DNA of 64,000 bases. It comes from Heligmosomoides polygyrus polygyrus (lineage: Eukaryota; Nematoda; Chromadorea; Rhabditida; Heligmosomidae). A program made the position numbers and the translations under genes. The notes under the pieces were generated by a model. It saw only the letters and a program-made list of their open reading frames with translations. It did no database searches and was not told the origin of the DNA. The stretch spans positions 75,550,643-75,614,642 of the forward strand of contig OX377202.1 in the NCBI GenBank assembly GCA_947396885.1. The letters run 5' to 3'. Shown piece by piece: positions 10,608 through 19,864 of this stretch (position 1 is the first letter of the stretch; every line of letters starts with the position of its first letter).

Positions 10608-10675
10608 CGTGACTCGTTGTGCGCCAATCGAGGATCTTTCCAGAACTGCTGAAAGTAGACGTCCAGTTGAAAGTC
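10608..10675 (-). CDS. Ligand-gated channel exon: extracellular domain, loop D region
   Basis: A 68-nt internal exon. It reads DFQLDVYFQQFWKDPRLAH and then NES, the strongly conserved segment in which Cys-loop receptors place the W-x-D-x-R-L motif of the extracellular domain. Acceptor TTCTAG and donor GTAAGA flank it. It ends in phase 2, matching the single base that opens the next exon. It is the most 5' exon I could identify; the signal peptide and first beta strands should lie upstream on the minus strand, above 10,675. Confidence 0.88.
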
Positions 10676-10775
10676 CTAGAAGCAAATATTTTTAAGGCTA
10701 CTTTTCTGTTTCTTACTTAAACGAAGCTTAGCGGCAACGGTAACTGTATTAAAACTGTATTAGAACAAATTATTA

Positions 10776-11935
10776 TTATTTGGCTGAGTCATAATTTTTG
10801 CATCAAAATTGGCCTTCTAGCAAAAATAAGATTATACCACAAAAAAAACATGGTTGGCATAAACAAATAATTGACGTTATTCTTAATGAGCTTCGTTCGC
10901 TTTTCTGAGTGAAAAACATCTCTGTAGAATTTGGAGAATTTGGTCGGCTTCTACCTAAAAAGTCGTGTACCACCGCCGTGACCTCATTGACTTTGACAAA
11001 GCGTCTACCATGGAGTAAGTGATCCATCGACAGAAGCAGATGGCAGTCAGACTGCGCAATGTCCACAATATATGATGGCTGTTTGATTTTGGTCCAGACC
11101 GATTCCTAGATTTTTGTCAGCGTCTGAAGTGCCGTAAGCGGTCGGCTGTTGCCCTGTTGGAAGAAACGTTGGCTCGTATCGACTTCTTTCATCACTAATT
11201 TTTGCTGGAACTAGTCGAGTTGTTGGCAGAAGCGAACTACGAGGATTGTTTGACTACGGGGACCAGCTCCTAGTCCACTGGACCACTACACATCCATCAA
11301 ACGCACAGGAGTGCCTTTTTTCGGTGGAGCTCCGGTTTTGACGTCAGAACCCCGAGCTCGTTGCGTTCCAGCTACTGCTTTCCGGCCTTACAGTTGTAGT
11401 GAAGCATCCGTTTTTCATCGATGGTAAGGATCCGATCCAGACCTCCTCGCTTGAACCGGTGCCGGAGCTCTCGGCAGTCGGAAGCACAGCGATTTACTTA
11501 CGTTTCCTAAACCCATGAGGCACTGACGAAGGAGATTTTCGCGACCTTCCAATCTTCTGCAGCAGATGAGCGGTGGTTCACTGGGAGGTGTGTAGATCAC
11601 TCACTGGGAAATAGGAGACCTTGGCTGGGAGCGTCTAACTCATACACCTTACAGCCCAGACTGCGCTCCGAGTGTCTGCCAGCTTTTTAGTTTCTGCCAG
11701 CTCGGTACAGCGTTTCTTGGTTGGAAGGCGATTTATTAATTCGGACCCGGGCAAAATGCGCCTTCAAGGGTTCTCGGGCTCAAAACCAGAAGAATTCTAC
11801 AGCTGCTAACTTAAATGGGAAGCAGTCCAGTGCTTCAGGAGATCCTACTTTGATTGAAAATTTTTATTCGTTATTTCTTAATGAACACTTTTGTTGAAGG
11901 TGCTTCAGAGTCTACGGATTCAGTTGCCAACCTAG
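10776..11935 (-). mobile_element. Decayed mariner (copy F)
   Basis: Read on the minus strand, fragments in different frames give a mariner transposase in the right order: LDRILTIDEKRMLHYN (first Asp), a W-W and G-P-V segment, RFFQQGNSRPLTALQTLTKI (where HDNARPH should be; the second Asp is lost), DIAQSDCHLLLSMDHLLHGR (third Asp), and a C-terminal tail. There are many stops and frameshifts. The right end has GCCAACCTAG next to TA; the left end is a weak match near 10776, so both limits are approximate. It is an old, dead copy. Confidence 0.8.
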
Positions 11936-12543
11936 TATTTACTTTTTTTTGTCATCACTGCCACACCCATGTGGGGTATGCTATTGAGTGCTATTCGTTT
12001 GCTACGTCCTCAGCACACGTTTGCGCTGTTCTAAGTGAAGGAAAGTGAAACTGTAAGTGAACTTTGTGTCATTTGAACTTAGGGTGCGACAAGATTTGTG
12101 GAAACACTGTACATTCCGAACGATCAGAAACATAGAGGATGTTCGTGCAGCTCGTGCCATCTATGCTATGTTCGCAGGATATGGTATGCATATCCTTGAG
12201 ATGTTTAAGAGAGTAAAATACCGTCCCTGGTATAATAGCCATTCTTCATAAACGCAAGAAAGGACAAGGAAGCAAGGAACTAACAACAAAAAAAAATATA
12301 CACCTCGGTGATTCAAAGTAAATAAAATAATATCAAACTGTTCCAGCCTGAGTGTGACCTCTGACCGGTGTCAGATTCTGAGATGCATTCAAGTCAACTA
12401 GCGAATACACCAGAACTTTATTAGAACTCTAACTTTTTCAGATAATCGATAGATAAAGCCATTTAATTGAGCACTTCGCTGATGGACCCGACGGGACTGA
12501 TGATGAGTTTTGATGAGTGATGCTTGCACAGCCACACTCAAAA
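11936..12543. other. No gene recognised
   Basis: Short ORFs only, none with a familiar motif. The upstream exons of the channel gene should lie above 10,675 on the minus strand, but none was found here. Confidence 0.4.
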
Positions 12544-12959
12544 TGTGTCTTCTTCTTCTTCTTCCTCTTCAGCGTTTGTCCCGCTCTATGGCGGGATCCG
12601 CTCTTGTGGTACAACGTCGCCATCTTTCTCGATCCCGTACTAGATCGTGGTGACACCAGCTACTTTAAAGTCATTGAGTAACGTATCATCCCAGCGCTGC
12701 TTCGGACGCCCTCTAGGCCGTTTTCCAGATAATTCCAACTCAAGGCCTATCTTACGGATGCTGTATTCTTTCCCACACAGCATGTGGCCTACCATGTTAC
12801 GCCGGGGTGTTTCACCCGGGAGCTGGATGTCTAGGATTGTGGCCTGAACCGGACAGGAAATCAATTTATTTGCCTTCTATGGCACCAGCAGGGAACGATC
12901 CGTCCGCCTCTGCTGTGCCTGAGCTCCGCTCCGTACAGGCCTCTCGCCAGGTACCACCA

Positions 12960-14495
12960 AGTCAAGAATCCGAGACCGGCCGCTTGCCACCTCGCACCAG
13001 GTGAAGACTCCAAGACCAGCCGCTCGAGACCTCGACACCAGGGATGTGCGGAATTTCCGTTTCCGTGTTCCGAATTCCGGTTTCCGGCCATTTGGGATCT
13101 TCCGTTCCGTTCCGTGTTCCGCTTGTTTTTGGCCGAAAGGCGGAAACGGAAGTGGGCACTGTTCCGCACTAGTTTTCTATTGAACACAATTTGATTATCA
13201 ATTAAAAATAGTTCTCCTTCATATAATTGTGAGAGAAATATTGTTTGACAACGGTAGTATTAATATTCTTGAAATTGGTTAGAGTACCAAAAAAAACACT
13301 CAAAATGGCAACGGCAGGGCAAAATTAATGTGCCACAAAAACTGTATGTATGCAAAATTCTTGATCCACTAGTTATAAATAGCTACAAAACTTTGTAAGC
13401 GTATAGCGCAGTATCATGAAACAAAGGGTTCAGTGAAGGTTGTGGCAGTTGTCTGCTCCAAGATTACATCAGTGTTCCTGGTCAAAGGTGCAAATCTCAC
13501 CTTTTAATTTCGTTAGGTGTGATATTCATCCATATGGAGTTATGCGATTATTTTTTCACGAATATCTACCATGAGCTGTTATGGTATTTTGATTGACTAT
13601 GGTGACTTATTGAATTGAACACTAAAGTATTACTTCGAGAACCATCTATGAACTGTCTAGCTGTCTAGCGGTGTCATCTTGGGCGTATGGTTCCTAGGCT
13701 GGCACAGACTGAATATTCCTGTGGAATGTGGATCCACCATGACTAATCAGTCATCCAGTTATCATCTTAGATCCCAAACGAATTCTGAGTACTAGTTTTG
13801 GAGATTACACTGTAACCGCTAATGTTGAGTATGCAGATATTTGTGCAGTCACCACGTCGTCTATGATGCCACAGACTTCTAAAAGTGTTGAGAGGAATCT
13901 CGTTCCTGGTCGGGAAATAATCTAGGTGGCTACTCCAGTTTTAGACTTGACCAGAGTCAGTTTTTTAATGCGGGTCTGTGGGTAACCTCAAGTGGTTAAG
14001 TTAGTTAAGTCTACGGTTCAAAAAATATCAGAGTCAAAAAAGTCGGCGAAAAACCAGGAACTAAGTATCGAAAGACTACATGCTGAAATAGTGGGAAATA
14101 GTGAGATAAGACCCTGAATTTGTTTTCATCTGTTGCTCTAGCCATAGCTAAAAGGTTATCATAACAATATTATGAATTCATGATTCGTTGTGTTATGTCA
14201 TGATGAGGATGAGCATCAACCTGTGGAAGATTCTGCTGCTCGCAAACTTCTGAGCAACAAAAGTGCAATAGCAGCCGTTCCTGAGGCCGCTTCAGATGCA
14301 CTTTTGAAGAAAAAAAATGGCGAACATGTGTCATTTTCGTTTTCGCGTTTCGTATTCCGGTTTCCGGCCATTTTTGAGCGTTTCCGTTCCGTCTCTCGTC
14401 TTCCGCTTTTCCAGAAAAACTTCCGGACATCCCTGCTCGACACCAGTCCAGATTCCAAGACCGACCGCTCGCGACCTCGACACCAGTGCAGACTG
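12960..14495 (+). repeat. About three ~42-bp tandem units inside the LTR, split by the hAT element
   Basis: Units share CCAAGACC, GACC or GGCC plus GCTCG, and CCTCGACACCAG. Two lie before the hAT insertion (12964-13038) and one after (14436-14490). They probably formed within the LTR before the hAT insertion. Confidence 0.65.
13039..14435. mobile_element. hAT-type non-autonomous DNA transposon with 8-bp target duplication
   Basis: The terminal inverted repeats are CAGGGATGTGCGGAATTT (left) and CAGGGATGTCCGGAAGTTT (right, read inverted). The 8-bp CTCGACAC stands directly on both sides (13031-13038 and 14436-14443). CAG-starting ends plus an 8-bp duplication are typical of hAT. The subterminal regions are rich in the motif CGGAA/TTCCG, repeated on both sides. 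The AT-rich middle has no transposase. A short plus-strand ORF near 14190-14330 (VEDSAARKLLSNKSAIAAV) could be a remnant but is unassigned. Confidence 0.9.
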
Positions 14496-15010
14496 ACCCC
14501 GGCGCGTCCGGGCTCCCTTTATATAGAGTTGCGCGCGGGGAAGGCCGGCCCCCTAAGTGGACACGCGAAGCTCCGCCGCCTCCGAATGGCCGGCGCTGGG
14601 CACAGACGAGGCGGACGGCGATCGCTCGATCCCGCTGCTGGGAAAACACAGATACACTGCAATAACATACAGAATTACCAGCAGAACACCACATAGAGTA
14701 ACACAATTGACCTACAAATACACAAATACACAACAAAGAACACTTGTGCGAGGCCTCGCGCCTCGTCCATCCTTCACAACTATCGTAAGCGAGCTTCGTG
14801 CATCTTGTCGGCTACCGGCCCGACACCGAACTTCTACCGAATGGCATCGTTTCGGATGCGATCCATGTTCGTGACTCCAGCCGTCCAGCGCAGCATCTTC
14901 GCCTTCATGACGCTGAGGCGTGTTTCAACCTCCTTGGCCGCAGGCCAACACCCAGCACCGTACATCACTTCTGGCCGGACGACTGCTCTATAGATCTTTA
15001 ACGATACTTG

Positions 15011-15196
15011 TGAAGCAAGGGCCCGCGGTGGCGTGGAGTTGCCGGGAAACATGTTAACGCGGCAAACCCACGGCACCACGGGGCCAGTACTTATGAAGCA
15101 CCCGCCCTCGGGTGGCAGGGTTGTCGCGTTTCCGTTGCCGTTGCCGCGTTAACATGTTTCCCGGCAGCCCCACTGCACCACGGGCCCTCTGCTTCA
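15011..15196. mobile_element. Palindromic MITE (186 bp) inside the RTE
   Basis: Starts TGAAGCAAGGGCCC and ends GGGCCCTCTGCTTCA. Two arms of about 53 bp pair, including a perfect 25-bp stretch (15041-15065 with 15141-15165). It interrupts the RTE between ERLKSK and IYRAVVRP, residues that are adjacent in intact elements of this clade. No coding capacity. Confidence 0.8.
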
Positions 15197-15484
15197 TACC
15201 TCTTTGACTTCAAGCGCTCTGATATCTTACTATCGCAGAGCACGCCAGTCAGCGAGCGCCACTTGGACCAAGCAGCACTTATGCGTGAGTTCAATTCAAT
15301 CATCAGATTGCCATGATATTGCTGATCCAAGGTACTTAAAGACCGAAGTACGTGGAAGCTCGATGTCGTTAATCTTGATGAAGCTGAACTCAGTAAGGTC
15401 CGTCCTTAGGTACTCGGTCTTCTTCACGTTCAGTCTGAATCCAAACCGCTCCAAGCGATCACATCAAGCTTACAGCTCTAGGCC

Positions 15485-18465
15485 GGGCCCGCGCGGACAA
15501 TGACGTCATCGAAGACCGGTATTTTCGAAAATGGCCAAATTTCCTCGTGCAAACTTCGTCCAAAATCATCTAGGCAGTTATTTGGGGAGCTGATTACGAA
15601 TCCGACGCCCGTTTTTGAAAATTTCGTCGATTTCAGTAGGTTACCTCCCGTTTGAGGGTGGTCAGGTCAGGATCAACGATCACCTCAGTTATCGGTATGG
15701 GGTGTCTCCTGCCGTAATCGTCCAAATGAACTTCAACATCGTGTTCGGCACCCCGAATAAGTCCCCGCCCCCATACGAAGTTTGTACAAAATCGGCGATC
15801 CTGACCCGACTACCCTCAATTATCCAGAAGAAAATCCAAAACCTATCGAAATCGGCGAAATTTTCAAAAACGGACGTAGGATTCGTAATCAGCGCCCCAA
15901 ATAACCCCTAGATGACTTTGGACGAGAAAATTTGGCCAATTCCGAAAACATCGATTTTCGATGACGTCATTGTCCGCGAAGGCTCGGCCTCGAGCGCCTC
16001 CGTCCCCGATGGGAATTTGTCAAAAAATCGATTTTTTTTTGAAAGTGGTCGGGATTGACACCATTCGATAGAGCTTTTCGCGATGAACAAAATGGTGCTA
16101 TTGTGAGTGTCGAAAACTCAAATTTGACGAATAATGGCGCAGGAAACTTCAAACGTTAAAACTCGGTCACCCTAAAATGGCAGCTGCATGTCAGGCAGTT
16201 TAATCAGCTATGGAGTTGCGAGCACGACATCGTAAAGAACCTTAGGCGTTCTGCTCGCCTGATCATTTGCAGATCGTTAGCTCTCTGCGTCTTCCCGCAT
16301 GGATCGACTGAAATTGGAAAAAATCGAGTCACACAAGGCTAACCTGCATTTTCGCACTGCTGTAACGTTGTCCAATGATAAGCTACATTGCTGTGTTTCA
16401 GCGCACTACTAGAAAATTTTGCTTCCTACAAAATCCACTAGTTGCGACCAGAAAGGTTCACACATTTCAGAGTTATCGCGCTTAGAACATGCCCGCGCGT
16501 GCAATTTAGCACAACAACGGTCGATGTTCTCCTCGCTGTTGCTCGCCCATATTGCAGTTTTCCCTACACCCAATGACACAATTCAATTCAGCATGAAAAG
16601 ATCTATCGAATGGTGTCAAGCATGCCCCAATTCGAAGATATCGATTTTCAATGACGTCACCGTCCGTCTGCCGCCGCCTTGAGCGGCCTCGTCCTCTATG
16701 CGAATGTGTCAAAAAATCGATATTTCCAGAATCGGTCGAAATTGGTACCGTTCGATAGCGCCTTTCATGCTAAACAGAAAGGTGTCATTGCGAGTGTCGA
16801 ACACTCAAATCTGGGTGAGTAAGAGCGCAAAGAACTCTAACCGCTATCTTCCGACGCTTTAAACTGGCAGCTGAGGCTAAGGCAGTTTAGAAAGATTAAG
16901 AGTTTTGAGCACGTCAGCACTGAAGCACCTTAAGCGCTCTCTTTGCATACTCATTTTAGGACCGTTTGCTTGCCGTGTCTTCCCGCAGTGGTCCACCGAA
17001 ATAGGAAAAAATGCGTCACAGAAGCCTCACCTGCATTTTCGCACCTCTGCAACATTGCGTCTTCCTAAGCTTCACGTTCTAGATTAATGTGCTACTAGAC
17101 TGTTTTACTGCCTACAATACCTACGAGTTGCAGCCGAAACGATTTGAACTTGAACGAGTTATTGCGCTCTGAACACACCGGCGCGTGCAATTTGCAAGCA
17201 GTCCACCTCCTCGATTGTCCGGTTCGACTCTATATGCATTGTTCACGTCAAAGGCTATGTGGACAGCAATAGAGCAATTCCTTAGTAGGGCAGCTTCAAA
17301 TATATGATTGAACTCCCCAAACGTTCACTCTAGCAGTTGTCGAACGCACTCGATTGATAGCATCATCTCTACACGCATTGCACACGGCGCACACTTAAGT
17401 CTCACCGAGACAGAGAACCGCTATCTTTCGCCGCTTTAAACTGGGAGCTGAAGCATTTTAACCGATTCCACCTACTCGCTTGATAGGTTCTATTCTATAC
17501 GCATTGTTCATAGCGTACTCTAAAGCCTTCTCGGAACAGAGTACAGCAATTCCTGAGTAGGGCGGCACGAAATTTCTGTTAAAACTCCTCAAACGCTCAC
17601 TCTACAAGCCGTCGCGCACTCTCAATTGATAGGCTCGATTCTAAATGTATGCTTTTACTATGAAGCCTTGCTGGGACGGAGTACAGCAAGTTCTGAGTAG
17701 GGCGGGTGGAAATTTCATCTCTAATCTAATTTCAACGGTTCTAACTTATATGCATTGTGCACGGCGCACTCCCGCCTCTCTCTTCATAAAAACTCGGCAT
17801 TTGTATTAGCCATTGTCAGTGTGTGCACTAAAGCGCTTAAAGAGGACAAGCTGTCCTGTTTAGCACGACATTGGAACCGCTTCCATGCACTTGATTGATA
17901 GGTTTAATTCCACATGCATTGTGTATGGCGCATTCCAAAGTATCACAGGGGCAGACTGGAGCAAATACTGAGTAGGACGGCCTGAAATTTCATATAAACT
18001 TCTCCAAAAGTCGAAAAAGTCTTGAAGGCTTCACATTTTCCGGTAAGGGAAGCTAGAAACGGAGTGAACATGTTTCTCTCACTCGATTGATAGGTTCGAT
18101 CCTATATGCATTGTGCACGGCGCACTCTCGGATATTCCAGGCATGACAGAGCACTGACAACGCACACCATGCTTGAGATACTCCGAAAACACTGCAATTC
18201 ACATGCACGTCCTGGAAAATAAGGTGCTCCAATCGCAAAAGCCTGCTGCAGTTATTTATTTAGGCCACCCACGGCGAAAACGCGGTGGTCTGGTAAAGCT
18301 GTGTATGTGTTTGTGTAGATCTCGAGGAGCCGAATCGAATGGTACCAACAGTTTTTCAAACAACTTAAACCTAAAGGAGTTATGAGCATGCGACGGTTTG
18401 CGACGGATTTTTCCGTCGCAAACCGTCTTATTGACCGCGCGACGCGGGCGGTATTGTACGGCGCG
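15485..18465. repeat. FB1 foldback-family block: palindromic core, arm copies and subrepeats
   Basis: 15485-15990 is a palindromic core beginning GCGCGGACAATGACGTCATCG and ending with its inverse; it matches the core at 21535-22030. It is followed by right-arm copies at 15990-16510 and 16640-17210 separated by a short inverted arm (16525-16640). Then about seven subrepeats of 120-200 bp follow (17205-18130), each starting near CTCGATTGATAGGTTCGA and TATGCATTGTGCACGGCGC. The terminal subunit (18130-18465) holds a perfect 16-bp hairpin with a TTTT loop at 18392-18427. ORFs over it are not coding. Confidence 0.75.
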
Positions 18466-18469
18466 ATTT

Positions 18470-19210
18470 TGGCGTCCGTGACAAAACTTCGGTCGCAATC
18501 TTTAACAAGCACTAAGTCTATATGAGTCTTGGTGCTCCCACTATAGAACGAAATGAGGTGGGAATCGCGTTTACGAAACACGATGCACACTATGGTGAGG
18601 TTATGTGATTCCGCATACTCAAGGATGCGCTCACCATCAACGTGACGCGTCCCACAGCCGAATCCACCATGACAGCTGTACCCGTCTTTCGTAACGCTCA
18701 CGTGTCCATTAAGGTCACCAGCCTCAACGATGACATCTTTCGACGGTACCTCTGCTGTTTTTTAATCAAGCAGGCTCCAGATCTCATCCTTGGCTTTTTC
18801 CGAGCAGCCAGTCTGCGGAGCACACTCAGAGAAGAAAGATAGAGTCTCTCACTCGCCTCCTGTACCGCACATAAAGGTCGACTCGTCTACGCTCCAGTGC
18901 TTCAACCAACTTGCACGAGCGCCCGTCAACGCACCCACATTCAGCGTTGCTACTCGGGTCCTGCTTACGTTACGGACGTTCGGACTAGCTCAGTTGCCCT
19001 CTCCCCGATGCCGGGCTCGCTGGGATCTGCGAGTGCGCGTCGGCACCCGCGGACGCGTAGCACTATCTCGAAAAGCATGAACTGACATACACCCGTACGA
19101 TGTGACAGTGGGTTGTTCGTAGGCCGGCCTGTCACGAGGGCCTGTCGCCTGCAATCGAGTGTCCGTGTTCGGCCTAGTTCGCAGAAGCGAATAGTTTCCA
19201 GTGGCACCGC
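18470..19210 (-). mobile_element. RTE-type LINE, endonuclease domain fragment
   Basis: On the minus strand, a first piece reads RTRVATLNVGALTG (about 18960). After a frame change SECAPQTGCSEKAKDE, KTAEVPSKDVIVEAGDLNGH and a Y-S-C-H-G-G-F-G segment follow, then DGERILEYAESHNLTIV and RKRDSHLISFYSGSTKTHID. These are the apurinic-type endonuclease of RTE elements, with the A-G-D-L-N-G-H and Y-x-S/T-x-x-x-x-x-x-I-D motifs. It is cut off at VTDAKI, where the FB1 block begins, and contains stops. Same strand and order as the RT part at 12.5-15.5 kb. Confidence 0.87.
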
Positions 19211-19864
19211 GTGGAGGAATAGACATCGCCACCCCACAGTTAAAATGTGTAAGAAAAATAAAAAAATACGTTGCAAGAAAGAGCGTTTATGTCTTACCAT
19301 CGTTTGGGTCCGAAACGATGACATGCCTTCAATGTACATGGCGAGGCGCACCCTCGTTGGTTCCTCAGCTGAAATGCTTCCATTGACTTCTCTTCTTAAT
19401 GCTAGCCGCTCCAATTGAAAGAAATGCATACTTTTTCTGCATACTTTTTTAAATTTAGAACATGTTCATAAAATGTGTTTGTTAACGCAAGCGCTTAAGC
19501 CTGATTTGACGAAAGCAGCTTATAGCGATAAAATGGTTGCGTGCAGATTTTTCTTGAGGTTCCAGATCGTGACGAAATGCACGCAAAAAAAATCTAGGGA
19601 CATCCATTATACATCTTGCTGTTGAGCAAAGACGCATCTGGCACAGGTAGATGTAATTATTGCATGATCTCTCTTGGGGAAGCCGCTAAGGTATTCCTCA
19701 CGAAGATGTGAGATAAAGTGCAAGGCTGATGCGTGTGTAAGAACAATGTCTCAGAAACTCGTACTGGTAACGGTGAAAGTCCTTTTAAGATGGCATACTT
19801 TTGAAGTCTAACTTAAACTTTAACGTAGTTTTTGTAAAAGGAAGTCACTAACTGCCACAGAATA
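19211..19864. other. No gene recognised
   Basis: The 154-aa open frame on the minus strand at 18965-19429 overlaps the RTE 5' region and has no recognisable domain. The rest is AT-rich with no exon I can support. Confidence 0.4.

Larger units (their letters stand above)
717..10675 (-). other. Gene locus: anion-selective Cys-loop ligand-gated ion channel subunit (partial)
   Basis: Eleven exons on the minus strand encode a pentameric ligand-gated channel subunit of the plasma membrane, which would pass anions in response to a neurotransmitter. In order they give: an extracellular segment ending in the Cys-loop (two Cys separated by 13 residues), a second Cys pair typical of GluCl/glycine-type receptors, TM1, TM2 preceded by the Pro-Ala-Arg anion-selectivity motif, TM3, and a long M3-M4 loop. 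All joints use GT/AG (one donor is GTGGGT) and keep the frame. Introns range from 53 bp (2250-2302 region) to 2.9 kb; the large ones carry repeats and a mariner. The start, signal peptide and TM4 were not found. The family call is firm. The subtype (acetylcholine-, GABA-, glutamate- or amine-gated) cannot be decided from what is visible. Confidence 0.9.
12795..14778 (+). mobile_element. Solo LTR interrupted by a hAT-type element
   Basis: Starts TGTTACGCC and ends CTTCACA (TG...CA). The flanks are ACCA at 12791-12794 and ACTA at 14779-14782. Removing the segment plus one flank rejoins the RTE reading GGCCTACCATCGTAAGCG. A TATA box (TTTATATAG) sits at 14518-14526. Without the hAT element and its duplication the LTR is 579 bp. 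No internal gag or pol is present, so it is a recombined solo LTR. Gypsy or BEL/Pao is possible; the superfamily cannot be decided. Confidence 0.72.
12544..15480 (-). mobile_element. RTE-type LINE, 3' part, carrying three nested insertions
   Basis: The minus strand encodes the C-terminal part of an RTE-clade reverse transcriptase. Pieces are SRISAAWSKWRSLTGVLCD (about 15280-15230), IYRAVVRPEVMYGAGCWPA and ETRLSVMKAKMLRWTAGVT (about 15000-14870), and the terminal KRPRGRPKQRWDDTLLNDFK (about 12730). After the ORF comes the RTE 3' end, with GCGGGACAAACGCTGAAG and then a short (GAA)n tail at 12544-12570. The ORF is broken by a MITE (15011-15196) and a solo LTR (12795-14778), with extra frameshifts. 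It is dead. The endonuclease fragment at 18.5-19.2 kb, in the same orientation, may be the 5' part of the same element. Confidence 0.88.

Noticed and set aside
14170..14736. 188-codon minus-strand ORF
   Set aside because: It crosses the border of the hAT element and the solo LTR, two unrelated insertions, so it cannot be an old gene.
17205..18130. CRISPR-like array of regularly spaced repeats
   Set aside because: Units are 120-200 bp, diverged, and belong to the FB1 transposon family in a eukaryotic genome.
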